From positions 682,001-746,000 of the forward strand of contig NZ_RKHX01000001.1 in the NCBI RefSeq assembly GCF_003755175.1: a stretch of DNA of 64,000 nucleotides, in the 5' to 3' direction. The stretch is from Cellulomonas sp. PhB150 (lineage in GTDB: Bacteria; Actinomycetota; Actinomycetes; Actinomycetales; Cellulomonadaceae). The notes under the pieces were generated by a model. That model was not told the DNA's origin and ran no database searches. It saw only the letters and a program-made list of their open reading frames with translations. Position numbers and translations under genes: made by a program. This document shows, piece by piece, positions 49,493-59,359 of the stretch (the stretch's first letter is position 1; every line of letters starts with the position of its first letter).

Positions 49493-50518
49493 TCAGCTGC
49501 CGCTGGCCTGGGCGACCCGGAGCACGGCGCGCTCGACCGCGAACTGCGGGTCACGGCTCTCGCCCTTGACCTCCGCGTCCGCCTGCGCGACCGCGCTGAT
49601 GGCCGTCGCGAGCCCCTCGGGCGTCCAGCGACGGAGCTCCTTCATCGCGCGGTCCACCTGCCACGGCGCCAGGCCCAGGTCGCGCAGCGCGCCCTGCCCC
49701 TTGCTCCGCACCGCGCCGACCTTGGCCAGCGTCCGCAGCTTCATCGCGAGCGCGGCCACCATCGGCACCGGGTCGACGCCTGTGGCCAGCGCGTGCCGCA
49801 GCAGTGCGACGGCCTCCCCCGCCTGGCCCGCCACGGCAGCGTCGGCCACCCGGAAGCCGGTCGCCTCGATCCGGCCGCCGTAGTACCGCTCGACGACGTC
49901 GGCGCCGATCAGGCCGTTCGTGTCCGCCACCAGCTGGGAGCAGGCTGCGGCGAGCTCGCGCAGGTCGCTGCCGACCGCGTCGACGAGAGCGCGCACGGCC
50001 TGGCCGTCGGCCCGCCTGCCCGCCCGGCGCAGCTCCGCCCCGACGAACGCGGTCTTGTCCGAGTCCGAGGTGATGGGGTCACACGCGACGACCGGGACCT
50101 TGGCGGCCTTGAGCGCGTCGAGCAGCTTCTTGCCACGCTGGCCGGAGCCGTACCGCAGCACCATGACGACGCCGGGGGCCGGCGAGGCCAGGTAGGCCGT
50201 GGCCTCGGCGAGCAGCTCCTCGGTGCCGCGCTCGAGGCCGTCGACGACGAGCACCTTGTCCTCGGCGAACAGCGACGGGCTGGTCAGCACCCCGAGCGCT
50301 CCGGGCGTGTACTGGTCGGCGTCGAAGCGGGTGACCTCGACGCCGGGGTCTGCCGCCTTGGCGAGCGCGACGAGGCGGTCGATGGCCCGGTCCGCGAGCA
50401 GGCCCTCCGCGCCGCGGACGAGCACGACCGGGGCGAGGGCCACCTCCTCCCACGAGACGCCCTCGGTGGCGGCGCCGCGGCCGGAACGGGCGGCTGGGCG
50501 GCGGGTGGCGGGAGGCAC
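49493..50518 (-). CDS. holA: DNA polymerase III subunit delta
   Basis: Clamp-loader delta subunit that opens the beta clamp. It has 341 residues from GTG 50518. The N-terminal APVVLVRGAEGLLADRAIDRL, a nucleotide-fold region, and AELRRAGRRADGQAVRALVDAVGSDLRELAAACSQL match the family. The C-terminal helical collar domain spans about 220-341. The longer upstream frame is rejected. Order rpsT, holA, comEC, comEA, degV, leuS is the standard actinobacterial one apart from the inserted EAL pair. Confidence 0.93.
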   Translation of the reverse strand: MPPATRRPAARSGRGAATEGVSWEEVALAPVVLVRGAEGLLADRAIDRLVALAKAADPGVEVTRFDADQYTPGALGVLTSPSLFAEDKVLVVDGLERGTEELLAEATAYLASPAPGVVMVLRYGSGQRGKKLLDALKAAKVPVVACDPITSDSDKTAFVGAELRRAGRRADGQAVRALVDAVGSDLRELAAACSQLVADTNGLIGADVVERYYGGRIEATGFRVADAAVAGQAGEAVALLRHALATGVDPVPMVAALAMKLRTLAKVGAVRSKGQGALRDLGLAPWQVDRAMKELRRWTPEGLATAISAVAQADAEVKGESRDPQFAVERAVLRVAQASGS

Positions 50519-50567
50519 GCGCACAGCCTGCCAGACGCCGCCGACACCGCCGCACCGCGACCGTGGC

Positions 50568-52178
50568 TCAGGCGGTGGTGCCCGCGCTGCCACCGCCCGA
50601 CGTCCGGCCACGCGGCAGCAGGAGGCGGACGACGCACAGGCCCGACAGGCCGAGCACCCCGACGCCGAGCGCGCCCGGGAGCCACGCCAGCTGGGCTCCC
50701 GGAGCACCGGCAGCGACTCGCGCGACCGCCCCGATCCACCAGCAGGCCGCGCCGGCCACCCACGCGAGCACCGTCGCCAGAGGCGCGCACCACGGCTCGA
50801 CGACGCCCGCGGCCAGGCCGAGCACGGTGGCCGGAGCCACCGCGGGCGCCGCGAGGACGTTGGCCGGGATCGCGTACGTGGCGAAGCTCGGCGTGAGCAC
50901 GACGACGACGGGCCCGCACACCACCTGCGCGGCGACGGGCACCGCCAGGGTCGCCGCGAGCGGCCGTCCCAGCCTCGTCGACCAGCGCACGGTCAGCGGC
51001 TCGGCGACCAGCACGATCCCGGCCGTCGCCAGCACCGACAGCACGAACCCGATCTCACCGGCCAGCCACGGGTCGAGGACCAGCAGCACCACGACCGCGG
51101 CGGCCAGCGCCGCGGGCGCCCGCGCGGGACGCCCGAGCAGCATCGCCCACACGCCGACGAGCCCCATCACGGCGGCCCGCACCACGCTGGGCGACGGGTG
51201 CACGAGGAGCACCATCGCCGCCATCGCACCGACGACGACCCCCGCCCGCGCCCGTCGCGGCATGCGCAGGAGCCCGGCGGCGACGACCGTCAGCGTCGCG
51301 ACCAGCGAGAAGTGCGCACCCGAGACCGCGGTGAGGTGCGTGAGGCCGGACGCACGCAGAGCGTCGCGCAGGTCCTCGTCGACGCCGCTCGTGTCTCCCA
51401 CCGTCACGCCCGGGAGCAGGGCGCGGGCGTCGCGCGGCAGCGGCGCGGCCAGGCGATGCTCCGCGGCCCGGACGCCCTGCGCCGTCCGCTGCCACGGTGG
51501 CGGTGCCCGCACGACGAGCACGTCGTCCGAGGTCAGGAGGGTCGCGACCGCCCGCTCCCCGCGGGGCTCGAGGCGCAGCCGGCCCTGCAGGAGGACGACG
51601 GCGTCGAACGGTGGCACGTCCGCCGCCGGTCCGATCACGCGCACGGGAGCGCGCGCGACCTGCCTGCTGGGCAGCGCTCCGGTCGTCTCGACGACGAGCG
51701 TCGTCATCCCCCACATCGCCTGCTCGGGAGCACCCGGCCAGGGCGGCGGCAGGCGAATCGCGTCGCCCGTGACCCTCCCTTCGAGGCGCACCTCGTCACC
51801 GGCGAGGCGCACCCACGGACCCGAGTCGCGTGCCGCCACCTGGCCCGACCCGGCCGCCATCGTGAAGGTCGCGACGACGAGCGCCAGGACCGCCGCCCCC
51901 GCGAACCGGTCGACTCGTCGCGGGTCACCCGGTCCCGGCAGGGATCGGGCCCGACGCCGGCGGTGGACGAGCGACCCGCCGACTCCCATCAGCGCCATGG
52001 CCACGGCGGCCGCGATCCTCGCGCTCACCCCCGCCTCGGCCCGGACCACGACGACGGCGGCCAGCCAGGCGGCACCGAGCGAGGGGAACAGCCGCAGGTC
52101 GATCCGCGCGGCGGGCGGACCGGAGCGCGACACGTCGTCGGGCGGCGCGCCGGAGACCGGGGGCGTCGACGCCGTCAC
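50568..52178 (-). CDS. comEC: ComEC/Rec2-family membrane protein, lacking the metallo-beta-lactamase domain
   Basis: A 536-residue DNA-uptake channel-type protein. It has two or three N-terminal spans, an OB-like DUF4131 region (about 120-240), and a competence domain with LTHLTAVSGAHFSLV (near 285) plus about eight more spans. It ends at SGGGSAGTTA soon after the last hydrophobic segment, so the C-terminal metallo-beta-lactamase-like domain of full-length ComEC (usual length 700-800) is absent. The start overlaps the comEA stop by four bases. Natural competence is not shown by this alone. Confidence 0.9.
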   Translation of the reverse strand: MTASTPPVSGAPPDDVSRSGPPAARIDLRLFPSLGAAWLAAVVVVRAEAGVSARIAAAVAMALMGVGGSLVHRRRRARSLPGPGDPRRVDRFAGAAVLALVVATFTMAAGSGQVAARDSGPWVRLAGDEVRLEGRVTGDAIRLPPPWPGAPEQAMWGMTTLVVETTGALPSRQVARAPVRVIGPAADVPPFDAVVLLQGRLRLEPRGERAVATLLTSDDVLVVRAPPPWQRTAQGVRAAEHRLAAPLPRDARALLPGVTVGDTSGVDEDLRDALRASGLTHLTAVSGAHFSLVATLTVVAAGLLRMPRRARAGVVVGAMAAMVLLVHPSPSVVRAAVMGLVGVWAMLLGRPARAPAALAAAVVVLLVLDPWLAGEIGFVLSVLATAGIVLVAEPLTVRWSTRLGRPLAATLAVPVAAQVVCGPVVVVLTPSFATYAIPANVLAAPAVAPATVLGLAAGVVEPWCAPLATVLAWVAGAACWWIGAVARVAAGAPGAQLAWLPGALGVGVLGLSGLCVVRLLLPRGRTSGGGSAGTTA

Positions 52179-53281
52179 ACGCGCACCAGGTCGCCGAGCG
52201 ACGCCATCAGGGCGGGGCCGATCCCCGGGACGTCCTCGAGCTGGTCGACGCTCGCGAACGGGTGATCGGCGCGGTGGTCGACGATCCGCTGCGCCAGGAC
52301 CGGGCCGATGCCGGGCAGGGCGTCGAGTGCGGCGACGTCCGCGGTGTTGAGGTCGACGAGACCGCCGCCCGCGACCCCGGGCTGGCCGTCGGTGCTCGGT
52401 GGGGGTGCGGCCGTCGGCGCGGGCGACTCACCTGTGCGCGGCACGACGATCTGCTCGCCGTCGACCAGCACCCGGGCGAGGTTGAGGCCGTCGAGGTCGG
52501 CCGACCTCGTCGCGCCGCCGGCGGCGTCGACCGCGTCGCCCACGCGCGAGCCGCCGGGCAGCCGCACGATGCCGTGGTCGTGCACCGCGCCCACCACGTG
52601 CACCACGACCTCCGCGGAGCCGGTCGCGGCGCTCGACGGCGCGCTCGACGGACCGCCCGACGCACCGACGCTCCCCGCGGACGAGACCGGGCCGCACGCG
52701 GCTGCGCACGCCGTGCCCTCGGGGGACGGCACGGGCAGCACGACGGCGGGGCCGGCGCTGACCGAGGCCGCGCGCACGGCGACCGCTCCCCCGACCAGCG
52801 CCAGCGCGAGCGCCGCAGCCCCGGCGGCCCGCCACGACACGGCCCAGCGACGACGCCCGGTCTCGCGCTCGACCCGGTCCAGCGGGTCCCCGTGCTGCTC
52901 CACGTACTCGCGGCGCACCGCCCGCATCGCTCGTGCGGTGGCCACCTCTGCCTCCGCGACGGGCGCAGGACCCCCGGTCCGTGCCGGCTGCGCGCTCGGC
53001 GCCCCGATCCGGTGGCCGATCTCGTCGAGCGCCCCGGGAGCGGCCGCAGCGACGGGTTCGGCGAGCACGTGCGCCGCGGGTCGATCGGGCACCCAGGAGT
53101 CCGGCGTCCCGACGTCCGGCGCCCCGACGTCCGGCGGCCGGACGTCCGACGCCCCGACGTCCGGCGGCCCGAGGCCCGACGTCCCGGGACCGGCGGGCGC
53201 GACCGGGCCAGGCACCGTCCCGCCCGCGAGCTCGGCGAGCCGCCGTCCCGCGATCGACGGGTCAGGCGGACGGCGGGGCAC
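52175..53281 (-). CDS. comEA: ComEA-like helix-hairpin-helix DNA-binding protein
   Basis: A 368-residue DNA receptor type protein. The first 140 residues are cytosolic and low-complexity, with Pro-Asp-Val-Gly repeats. One span lies at about 150-172. Outside are an SLBB-like domain (VVVHVVGAVHDHGIVRLPGGSRVGDAVDAAGG, about 225-290) and a C-terminal double helix-hairpin-helix (NTADVAALDALPGIGPVLAQRIVDHR; LEDVPGIGPALMASL, about 310-368). The long cytosolic N-terminus is unusual; most ComEA proteins begin near the span. GTG 53281 lies 6 bases after a TACGGT box. Confidence 0.92.
   Translation of the reverse strand: MPRRPPDPSIAGRRLAELAGGTVPGPVAPAGPGTSGLGPPDVGASDVRPPDVGAPDVGTPDSWVPDRPAAHVLAEPVAAAAPGALDEIGHRIGAPSAQPARTGGPAPVAEAEVATARAMRAVRREYVEQHGDPLDRVERETGRRRWAVSWRAAGAAALALALVGGAVAVRAASVSAGPAVVLPVPSPEGTACAAACGPVSSAGSVGASGGPSSAPSSAATGSAEVVVHVVGAVHDHGIVRLPGGSRVGDAVDAAGGATRSADLDGLNLARVLVDGEQIVVPRTGESPAPTAAPPPSTDGQPGVAGGGLVDLNTADVAALDALPGIGPVLAQRIVDHRADHPFASVDQLEDVPGIGPALMASLGDLVRV
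53101..53190. repeat. 15-base tandem repeat inside comEA
   Basis: Six imperfect 15-base units of the form CCGGCGCCCCGACGT encode five-residue units of the PPDVG, APDVG type in the cytosolic N-terminus of ComEA. Units keep the frame. Confidence 0.8.
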
Positions 53282-53287
53282 CTCTCG

Positions 53288-53293
53288 ACCGTA
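53288..53293 (-). promoter_or_regulatory. -10 box for a predicted leaderless transcript (comEA)
   Basis: TACGGT on the minus strand ends 6 bases before GTG 53281. The intervening CGAGAG could also act as a weak ribosome site. Confidence 0.5.
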
Positions 53294-53393
53294 GGTTCGA
53301 GTCGGCCGGCCCCTCGGACCGGCGACGTCCGCCTGTGGACCGACAGCTCACGACGAGGTGCTGTGGACGCCTCGACGGGGACGGCGACGCCGG

Positions 53394-54365
53394 TCAGGCG
53401 TCCGTGACCACCACGGCCAGCAGGCCGGGCCCGGCGTGGGCCGCGAGCACCGCGCTGGACTCGCAGGTCACGGCCTCGACGAGCCGCCCGCCCGACCAGG
53501 CGCTGAGCTGGTCGGCCATCTCCTGGGCGACCTCGGGCTGCCCGAGATGGTGCACCGCGATCCGTGCGGACTCGCGCTCGGCGACGTTCTCCAGGGTCAC
53601 CGCCTGCAGCCGGTCCCGGGCGGCACGCCGCGTGCGGACCTTCTCCGCGACGACGACCTGGCCGTCGGCGAGGGTGAGCAGGGGACGCAGCCCGAGGACG
53701 GTGCCCAGCGCGGCAGCGGGCGCGCTGAGCCGGCCGCCGCGGCGCAGGTGCTCGAGAGAGTCGACCAGGAACCAGACGCCCGCCCCCGCCGCGACGCCGC
53801 GCGCGTGCACGCCGACGGTCTCGCCCGAGGGCAGCTCGGCGGGCACGGGGCGTCGGCGGAACCACGAGCGCGTCGCGGGCGGCTCGACCACGGCGGGCTC
53901 GACGATCGACGCCGGGGCGTCGGGACGGCCCGCCGCGAGCCGGGCCGCGTCGAGCACGGCGAAGCCGAGGGCCATGCCGACGGCACGCGAGTCGACGACG
54001 TGCACCGGCACGGGTGCCGACGCGGCCGCGAGGCGCGCGGCCTGCACCGTCCCGGACAGCTCCCCGGACAGGTGCACGGACACGACCTCGTGCGCCCCGG
54101 ACGCCGCGGCCCGCTCGTAGGCGGCGGCGAACGCGGCGGGCGAGGGCTGCGACGTCGAGACGCGCGCCCCGCGGTTCAGCGCCACCAGCAGGTCGGCCGA
54201 CGAGAGGTCGACGCCCTCGGCGAACCGCTCCCCGTCGATCACGACGTCGAGCGGCACGACGCCGATCCCCCACCGCTCGGCCGCGCCCTCCGGCAGCGAC
54301 GCGGTCGAGTCGGTGACGATCGCGACCGACGCCCGACCGGGCGCCGTCCCGCGGTCGCGGCTCAG
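53394..54365 (-). CDS. DegV-family (fatty-acid-binding) protein
   Basis: A member of the DegV/FakB fold, which binds a fatty acid. The N-terminus [31 protein letters not shown], the middle STSQPSP and [13 protein letters not shown], and [19 protein letters not shown] are family landmarks. No ATG, GTG or TTG lies upstream of VAIVTDS in frame for a long way. CTG at 54365 overlaps the leuS stop (CTGA), parallels the ATGA/GTGA couplings seen elsewhere here and gives 323 residues, so I propose it as the start. A GTG at VPLDVVIDG would remove the conserved N-terminus. Confidence 0.88.
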   Translation of the reverse strand: MSRDRGTAPGRASVAIVTDSTASLPEGAAERWGIGVVPLDVVIDGERFAEGVDLSSADLLVALNRGARVSTSQPSPAAFAAAYERAAASGAHEVVSVHLSGELSGTVQAARLAAASAPVPVHVVDSRAVGMALGFAVLDAARLAAGRPDAPASIVEPAVVEPPATRSWFRRRPVPAELPSGETVGVHARGVAAGAGVWFLVDSLEHLRRGGRLSAPAAALGTVLGLRPLLTLADGQVVVAEKVRTRRAARDRLQAVTLENVAERESARIAVHHLGQPEVAQEMADQLSAWSGGRLVEAVTCESSAVLAAHAGPGLLAVVVTDA

Positions 54366-57286
54366 GCCGGCACCACGTTGACGAGCTTGGGCGCCCGCAC
54401 GATGATCGTGCGGATCCCCCGGCCGTCGAGCGCCCGCTGCACCCCCGCGTCGGCCAGCGCGAGCTCGCGCAGCTCGTCCTCCGAGACGCCGGCCGGCACC
54501 TCGACGCGTCCGCGCACCTTGCCCTGCACCTGCAGGATGCACGTGACCGTGTCCTCGACGAGGTACGCGGGATCGGCGACGGGGAACTCCGCGTGCGCGA
54601 GCGAGCGGTCGTGGCCCAGCCGGGACCACAGCTCCTCGGCGACGTGCGGGGCGACCGGCGCGGTCATCAGGACGAGCGCCTCGGCGGCCGCGCGCGGCGT
54701 CGTGGTCAGCGTCGTGAGGTGGTTGTTCAGCACGATGAGCTTGGCGATCGCCGTGTTGACGCGCATGTGCTCCATGTCGGCGCGGACGCCGTCGATGGTG
54801 TGGTGCAGGATCCGCAGCGTCGCCTCGTCGGGCGCGTCGTCCGTCACCAGGAGCGAGCCGTCGGCCTCGGAGACGACGTTGCGCCACAGCCGCTGCAGGA
54901 AGCGCTGCGAGCCGACGACGGCCCGGGTCTCCCACGGACGCGACAGGTCGAGCGGACCCATCGACATCTCGTAGACGCGCAGCGTGTCGGCGCCGTACTC
55001 CGCGTACATGTCGTCGGGCGTCACCATGTTCTTCAGCGACTTGCCCATCTTCCCGTACTCGCGGTTGACGGCCTCGCCGTTCCAGCTGAAGCCGGTCGAC
55101 GACGACGCGTCCTCGACGACCTCGGCCGCCGGGACGTGCACGCCGCGCGCGTCGGTGTAGGCGTACGCCTGGATGTAGCCCTGGTTGAACAGCTTGTGGA
55201 ACGGCTCCCCGGACGCCACGTGGCCCAGGTCGAACAGCACCTTGTGCCAGAACCGCGCGTACAGCAGGTGCAGCACCGCGTGCTCGACCCCGCCGACGTA
55301 CAGGTCGACGCCGCCGATCGAGCCTTCCTTCTGGGCACCGTGGCCGGGGCCCATCCAGTACTGCTCGAGGACGGGGTCGACGAGCGTGACGTCGCTGGTC
55401 GGGTCCAGGTAGCGCAGGTAGTACCAGCACGAGCCGGCCCAGTTGGGCATGGTGTTGGTGTCGCGGCGGTACTGCTTGGGGCCGTCGCCGAGGTCCAGCG
55501 TGACGTTCACCCAGTCGTCGTTGCGGCCCAGGGGCGGCTCCGGCGAGGAGTGCGCGTCCTGCGGGTCGAACGTGCGCGGCGAGTAGTCCGGCACCTCGGG
55601 CAGGTTGACCGGCAGCGCGTCCTGCGGCAGCGCGATCGGCTGGTCGTGCTCGTCGTACACGATCGGGAAGGGCTCACCCCAGTAGCGCTGGCGGCTGAAC
55701 AGCCAGTCGCGCAGGCGGTAGGTGATGGTCTCCTCGCCGACGCCGCGCTCGCCCAGCCAGGCGATGATCGACGCCTTCGCCTCGGCCACGGACAGCCCGT
55801 CCAGGCTGATCGACTCGTTCGAGGAGTTGATGACGGCGCCGGCTCCCGTGCGTGCACCCTCCGGGGTGCCCTCGGGAGCGTCGACCGTGTAGGTCACGGG
55901 CAGCTCGTAGGCCTGCGCGAACGCGAAGTCACGCTCGTCGCCGCCCGGCACGGCCATGATCGCGCCCGTGCCGTAGCCCATCAGCACGTAGTCGGCCGTG
56001 AAGACGGGCAGCAGGTCGCCGTTGACGGGGTTGGCCGCGAGGTGGCCGGTGAAGACGCCCGTCTTGCGGCCGGCGTCCGCCTGCCGCTCGACGGCGGTCT
56101 TGGCGGCGGCCTCGGCGCGGTAGGCCGCGACGGCCTCGGCCGGGCTCGCGTGGCCACCCGTCCAGGCGCCGTGCGTGCCGTCGGGCCACTCGGTGGGGAC
56201 CTCGTCGAGCAGCGGGTGCTCGGGGGCGACGACCATGAAGGTCGCACCGAAGAGCGTGTCGGGTCGGGTGGTGAACACCTCGACCGTCGAGCCGCCGACG
56301 ACCGCGAACCGCACGCGGGCACCCGACGAGCGGCCGATCCAGTGGCGCTGCATCGACTTGACCTTCTCGGGCCAGTCGATGAGCTCCAGGTCGTCGGTCA
56401 GGCGGTCGGCGTAGGCCGTGATCCGCATGTTCCACTGCCGCAGGCTGCGCTGGAAGACAGGGAAGTTGCCGCGCTCGGAGCGCCCCTCGGAGGTGACCTC
56501 CTCGTTGGCCAGGACGGTGCCCAGCCCGGGGCACCAGTTGACCGGCGTCTCGGAGACGTAGGCCAGGCGCTGCGAGTCGACGACCCGGCGGCGCTCGACG
56601 TCGGACAGGGCCGTCCAGGCGGTGTCGGCCGGCACGCCGTCGACGACGGGCAGGGGGCGCCCGGCCGCGAACGCCTCCTCGAGCGTGGCGATGGGGCGGG
56701 CGGCGCCGCGTCCGCCGTCGGGCCGCACCGCGTCCTCGTCGTACCAGGAGCCGAAGATCTGCAGGAAGATCCACTGCGTCCAGCGCACGTAGGCCGGGTC
56801 GATCGTCGCGAACGAGCGGCGCGAGTCGTGGCCCAGACCGAGGCGCCGGAGCTGGCGCTTCATGATGTCCATGTTCGCCTCGGTCGTGGTGCGCGGGTGC
56901 TGGCCCGTCTGCACCGCGAACTGCTCGGCCGGCAGGCCGAACGCGTCGAACCCGAGGGCGTGCAGGACGTTGTCGCCCTGCATGCGGCGGAAGCGCGCGA
57001 CGACGTCGGTGGCGATGTACCCGAGCGGGTGGCCGATGTGCAGGCCCGCGCCGGAGGGGTACGGGAACATGTCCATGACGAAGTAGGGGCTCGCGCCGGG
57101 TGCCGCGTGCGCGCCCTCGCCGTCGGTCAGGTCGCCGACGGGGTTGGCCGCGAAGAACGTGCCGCGGCTCTCCCACTCCTCCTGCCAACGGAGCTCGATG
57201 TCCTGGGCGAGCGCCGCGGTGTAGCGGAACGGGACGTCGTCGGTGGCCGCTGCGGCGGTGGGGGCGGAGGTGTCCTGCGAAGTCAC
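54362..57286 (-). CDS. leuS: leucine--tRNA ligase
   Basis: Class I synthetase that charges tRNA-Leu. It has 974 residues, in the long range for the family because of insertions in the N-terminal half. Seen are [23 protein letters not shown] (HIGH site near 85), an editing domain in the middle ([28 protein letters not shown]), KMGKSLKNM in place of KMSKS near 747, and an anticodon-binding helical domain at the C-terminus. GTG 57286 lies 6 bases after TAAACT, with no ribosome site, so it is probably leaderless. degV is coupled downstream. Confidence 0.97.
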   Translation of the reverse strand: MTSQDTSAPTAAAATDDVPFRYTAALAQDIELRWQEEWESRGTFFAANPVGDLTDGEGAHAAPGASPYFVMDMFPYPSGAGLHIGHPLGYIATDVVARFRRMQGDNVLHALGFDAFGLPAEQFAVQTGQHPRTTTEANMDIMKRQLRRLGLGHDSRRSFATIDPAYVRWTQWIFLQIFGSWYDEDAVRPDGGRGAARPIATLEEAFAAGRPLPVVDGVPADTAWTALSDVERRRVVDSQRLAYVSETPVNWCPGLGTVLANEEVTSEGRSERGNFPVFQRSLRQWNMRITAYADRLTDDLELIDWPEKVKSMQRHWIGRSSGARVRFAVVGGSTVEVFTTRPDTLFGATFMVVAPEHPLLDEVPTEWPDGTHGAWTGGHASPAEAVAAYRAEAAAKTAVERQADAGRKTGVFTGHLAANPVNGDLLPVFTADYVLMGYGTGAIMAVPGGDERDFAFAQAYELPVTYTVDAPEGTPEGARTGAGAVINSSNESISLDGLSVAEAKASIIAWLGERGVGEETITYRLRDWLFSRQRYWGEPFPIVYDEHDQPIALPQDALPVNLPEVPDYSPRTFDPQDAHSSPEPPLGRNDDWVNVTLDLGDGPKQYRRDTNTMPNWAGSCWYYLRYLDPTSDVTLVDPVLEQYWMGPGHGAQKEGSIGGVDLYVGGVEHAVLHLLYARFWHKVLFDLGHVASGEPFHKLFNQGYIQAYAYTDARGVHVPAAEVVEDASSSTGFSWNGEAVNREYGKMGKSLKNMVTPDDMYAEYGADTLRVYEMSMGPLDLSRPWETRAVVGSQRFLQRLWRNVVSEADGSLLVTDDAPDEATLRILHHTIDGVRADMEHMRVNTAIAKLIVLNNHLTTLTTTPRAAAEALVLMTAPVAPHVAEELWSRLGHDRSLAHAEFPVADPAYLVEDTVTCILQVQGKVRGRVEVPAGVSEDELRELALADAGVQRALDGRGIRTIIVRAPKLVNVVPA

Positions 57287-57292
57287 CCGCCG

Positions 57293-57298
57293 AGTTTA
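57293..57298 (-). promoter_or_regulatory. -10 box for a predicted leaderless transcript (leuS)
   Basis: TAAACT on the minus strand ends 6 bases before GTG 57286, in the 50-base gap after the MFS gene. Confidence 0.55.
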
Positions 57299-57336
57299 CC
57301 GGCACGCCTGTCCCGGCCCGTGCCTCGGCCCGTGCC

Positions 57337-58548
57337 TCACGCAGCTGCGGTGACGCGCTCCCGCTCCGGGGCGGCGACGGTCGCGGTCGCCGGGCCCCGG
57401 CCGATCGTCAGGAACACGAGCAGGCCGAGTGCGGTCAGAGCAGCCCCCACCCAGGCGGGCGCGAGGTAGCCGTAGCCGCCCTCGATGACGAGCCCGCCCA
57501 GGAACGCGCCGGACGCGTTGCCCAGGTTGAGGGCCGAGTGGCACAGGGCCGCGCCGAGCGAGGGGGCGGCGGGCGAGACGTCCATGAGCCGGGTCTGCAG
57601 CGACAGCCCGAGGATCTGCGAGCTCACCCCGAGCAGGACGAGCGCGACCACCGCGGGCAGCGGGAACGGCCCGACGAGCGCGATCGCGACGAGCACGAGG
57701 ATCGTCGAGACCATCCCGATGATGACCGTGCGCATCACGGACCGGTCGGCCAGCCGGCCGCCGATCACCGTGCCGACGGTCATGCCGATGCCGTACAGGG
57801 CCAGGACCACCGGGACGAGGTCCACCGACACGCCGGTGACGTCGGTGAGCAGCGGCTTGACGTAGGAGTAGACGGCGAACATGCCGCCGAACCCGATGGC
57901 CCCGCCGGCGAAGGCGATCCAGAGCCGGCGGTTCTTCAGCGCGGCGAGCTCCGTGCGCACCGTGGCGCCCTCGAGCGGGGCGAGCGGAGGCGTCCAGGCG
58001 CGCACGGCGGCGAGGGTCGCGAGGCCGATGACGCCGACGCCCGCGAACGCCCAGCGCCAGCCCACGGCGTGCCCGACGATCGCCGTCAGGGGGACGCCGA
58101 CCGCGCACGCGATAGTCAGCCCGGCCATCATCGAGGCGACCGCGTGGCCGCGCCGCGCCTGGCCGACGACGGCCGTGCCCATGACCGCACCGACGCCGAA
58201 GAACGCGCCGTGCGGCAGCCCCGCCAGGAACCGGGCGACGACCAGGGTCGGCGCGGAGGGCGCGAACGCGGAGGCCACGTTCGCGACGGTGAACGCGACC
58301 ATCAGCCACAGCAGCAGGCGGCGGCGGTCCATCCGGGCGCCGAGCGCGGCGAGCGTGGGCGCTCCGACGACGACGCCGAGCGCGTAGGCGGTGATCGCGT
58401 GGCCCGCGACGGGGATGGAGACGTCCAAGTCCCCCGCGATCTCGGGGAGCAGGCCCATCGTCGCGAACTCGGTGGTGCCGATGCCGAACCCGCCGAGCGC
58501 GAGCGCGAACAGCGCGGCGCGGGCCTTGCCCTGGGGCAGCGGGAGCAC
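57337..58548 (-). CDS. MFS transporter, DHA1-type efflux family
   Basis: A 403-residue major facilitator with twelve predicted spans. The start ALFALALGGFGIGTTEFATMGLLPEIAGDLDVSIPVAGHAITAYALGVVVGAPTLAALGARMDRR contains the typical loop 2-3 motif (GxLxxRxDRR-type) of the arabinose-efflux/chloramphenicol-efflux group. The substrate cannot be assigned. GTG 58548 has a GGAGGT ribosome site 3-4 bases upstream. It lies between leuS and a DtxR-type regulator on the same strand, but nothing shows regulation by the latter. Confidence 0.88.
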   Translation of the reverse strand: MLPLPQGKARAALFALALGGFGIGTTEFATMGLLPEIAGDLDVSIPVAGHAITAYALGVVVGAPTLAALGARMDRRRLLLWLMVAFTVANVASAFAPSAPTLVVARFLAGLPHGAFFGVGAVMGTAVVGQARRGHAVASMMAGLTIACAVGVPLTAIVGHAVGWRWAFAGVGVIGLATLAAVRAWTPPLAPLEGATVRTELAALKNRRLWIAFAGGAIGFGGMFAVYSYVKPLLTDVTGVSVDLVPVVLALYGIGMTVGTVIGGRLADRSVMRTVIIGMVSTILVLVAIALVGPFPLPAVVALVLLGVSSQILGLSLQTRLMDVSPAAPSLGAALCHSALNLGNASGAFLGGLVIEGGYGYLAPAWVGAALTALGLLVFLTIGRGPATATVAAPERERVTAAA

Positions 58549-58644
58549 GGGACCTCCGGGTCGTATCGTTTCGATGCGGCATCGGAGAGCGTCGTCGTCA
58601 GCTCCGGTGGATGCGCCCCAGCCTAGTTCACGCGCGCGTCGGCG

Positions 58645-59334
58645 TCAGCGGTGCGCGCCCGGCACCAGCCAGATGGCGCGCGCGGCGACCTCGCCGAGCT
58701 CGACGGAACGCTCGTCGGCCCCGACCCGCAACGAGACCACCCCGACGGCGTCGCGTCGCACGACGACCTCGACGGCCGCGTCGAGAACGAGGCCGACGGA
58801 CTCGACGAAGCGCAGCAGCTCGGGGTCCGCGTCGGAGATGCGGGTGACGTGCCAGCGGCCCGGCTCCGCGTCCCACAGCAAGGTGGCCGCGGGCGGGTCG
58901 AAGGAGCCGTCCGGCCCGGGGATCGGGTCGCCGTGCGGGTCGCGGCTCGGGTGGCCGAGGCGCGCCGCGATCCGGTCGACGAACAGGTCGGACACCGCGT
59001 GCTCGAGCATCTCGGCCTCGTCGTGCACCTCGTCCCAGCCGTAGCCGAGCACCTCGACGAGGAACGTCTCGACCAGCCTGTGCCGGCGCACCATCGCCAG
59101 CGCGAGACCGCGACCGGCGTCCGTGAGGCCGACCGCTCCGTAGGGCTCGTGCGTGACGAAGCCGGAGTCGGCCAGGCGGCGCACCGTCTCGGAGACGGTG
59201 GACGCGCCGACGCCGAGGCGCGCGGCGAGCATCTTGGTGGTGACCGGACGGTCCTCCCACTCCGTGGCGGACCAGATCACCTTGAGGTAGTCCTGGCTCA
59301 CCGCCGACAGCTGGGCGGGCTCGGGTGTGCTCAC
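58645..59334 (-). CDS. DtxR-family metal-dependent transcriptional regulator
   Basis: A 229-residue DtxR/IdeR/MntR-type repressor. Winged-helix DNA-binding domain: VSQDYLKVIWSATEWEDRPVTTKMLAARLGVGASTVSETVRRLADSGFVTH. Metal-binding dimerisation domain: MVRRHRLVETFLVEVLGYGWDEVHDEAEMLEHAVSDLFVDRI with His and Glu ligands at about 80-120. A C-terminal FeoA/SH3-like domain follows. The ligand set does not include a Cys in the primary site, which favours the manganese-type (MntR-like) branch over IdeR; that is tentative. GTG 59334 lies 7 bases after TACCCT. Confidence 0.9.
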   Translation of the reverse strand: MSTPEPAQLSAVSQDYLKVIWSATEWEDRPVTTKMLAARLGVGASTVSETVRRLADSGFVTHEPYGAVGLTDAGRGLALAMVRRHRLVETFLVEVLGYGWDEVHDEAEMLEHAVSDLFVDRIAARLGHPSRDPHGDPIPGPDGSFDPPAATLLWDAEPGRWHVTRISDADPELLRFVESVGLVLDAAVEVVVRRDAVGVVSLRVGADERSVELGEVAARAIWLVPGAHR

Positions 59335-59341
59335 GCGCCCC

Positions 59342-59347
59342 AGGGTA
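59342..59347 (-). promoter_or_regulatory. -10 box for a predicted leaderless transcript (DtxR-type gene)
   Basis: TACCCT on the minus strand ends 7 bases before GTG 59334. The short 25-base gap to the upstream gene means the promoter overlaps the 3' end region of the VanY-type peptidase gene. Confidence 0.45.
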
Positions 59348-59359
59348 GGCGGTGGGGCG

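Noticed and set aside
53101..53190. Tandem repeats considered as a CRISPR array
   Set aside because: Units are 15 bases with no spacers and translate in frame inside comEA.
53290..53310. GGTTCGAGTC considered as a tRNA T-arm
   Set aside because: The flanking bases do not pair as a T-stem and no D-arm, anticodon arm or acceptor stem can be built.
54366..55430. Upstream extension of the DegV frame into leuS
   Set aside because: It reads through the leuS coding sequence in another frame with mock composition; DegV homology begins at VAIVTDS.
54593..57469. 958-codon plus-strand open frame opposite leuS
   Set aside because: Antisense shadow; leuS motifs on the other strand are complete.
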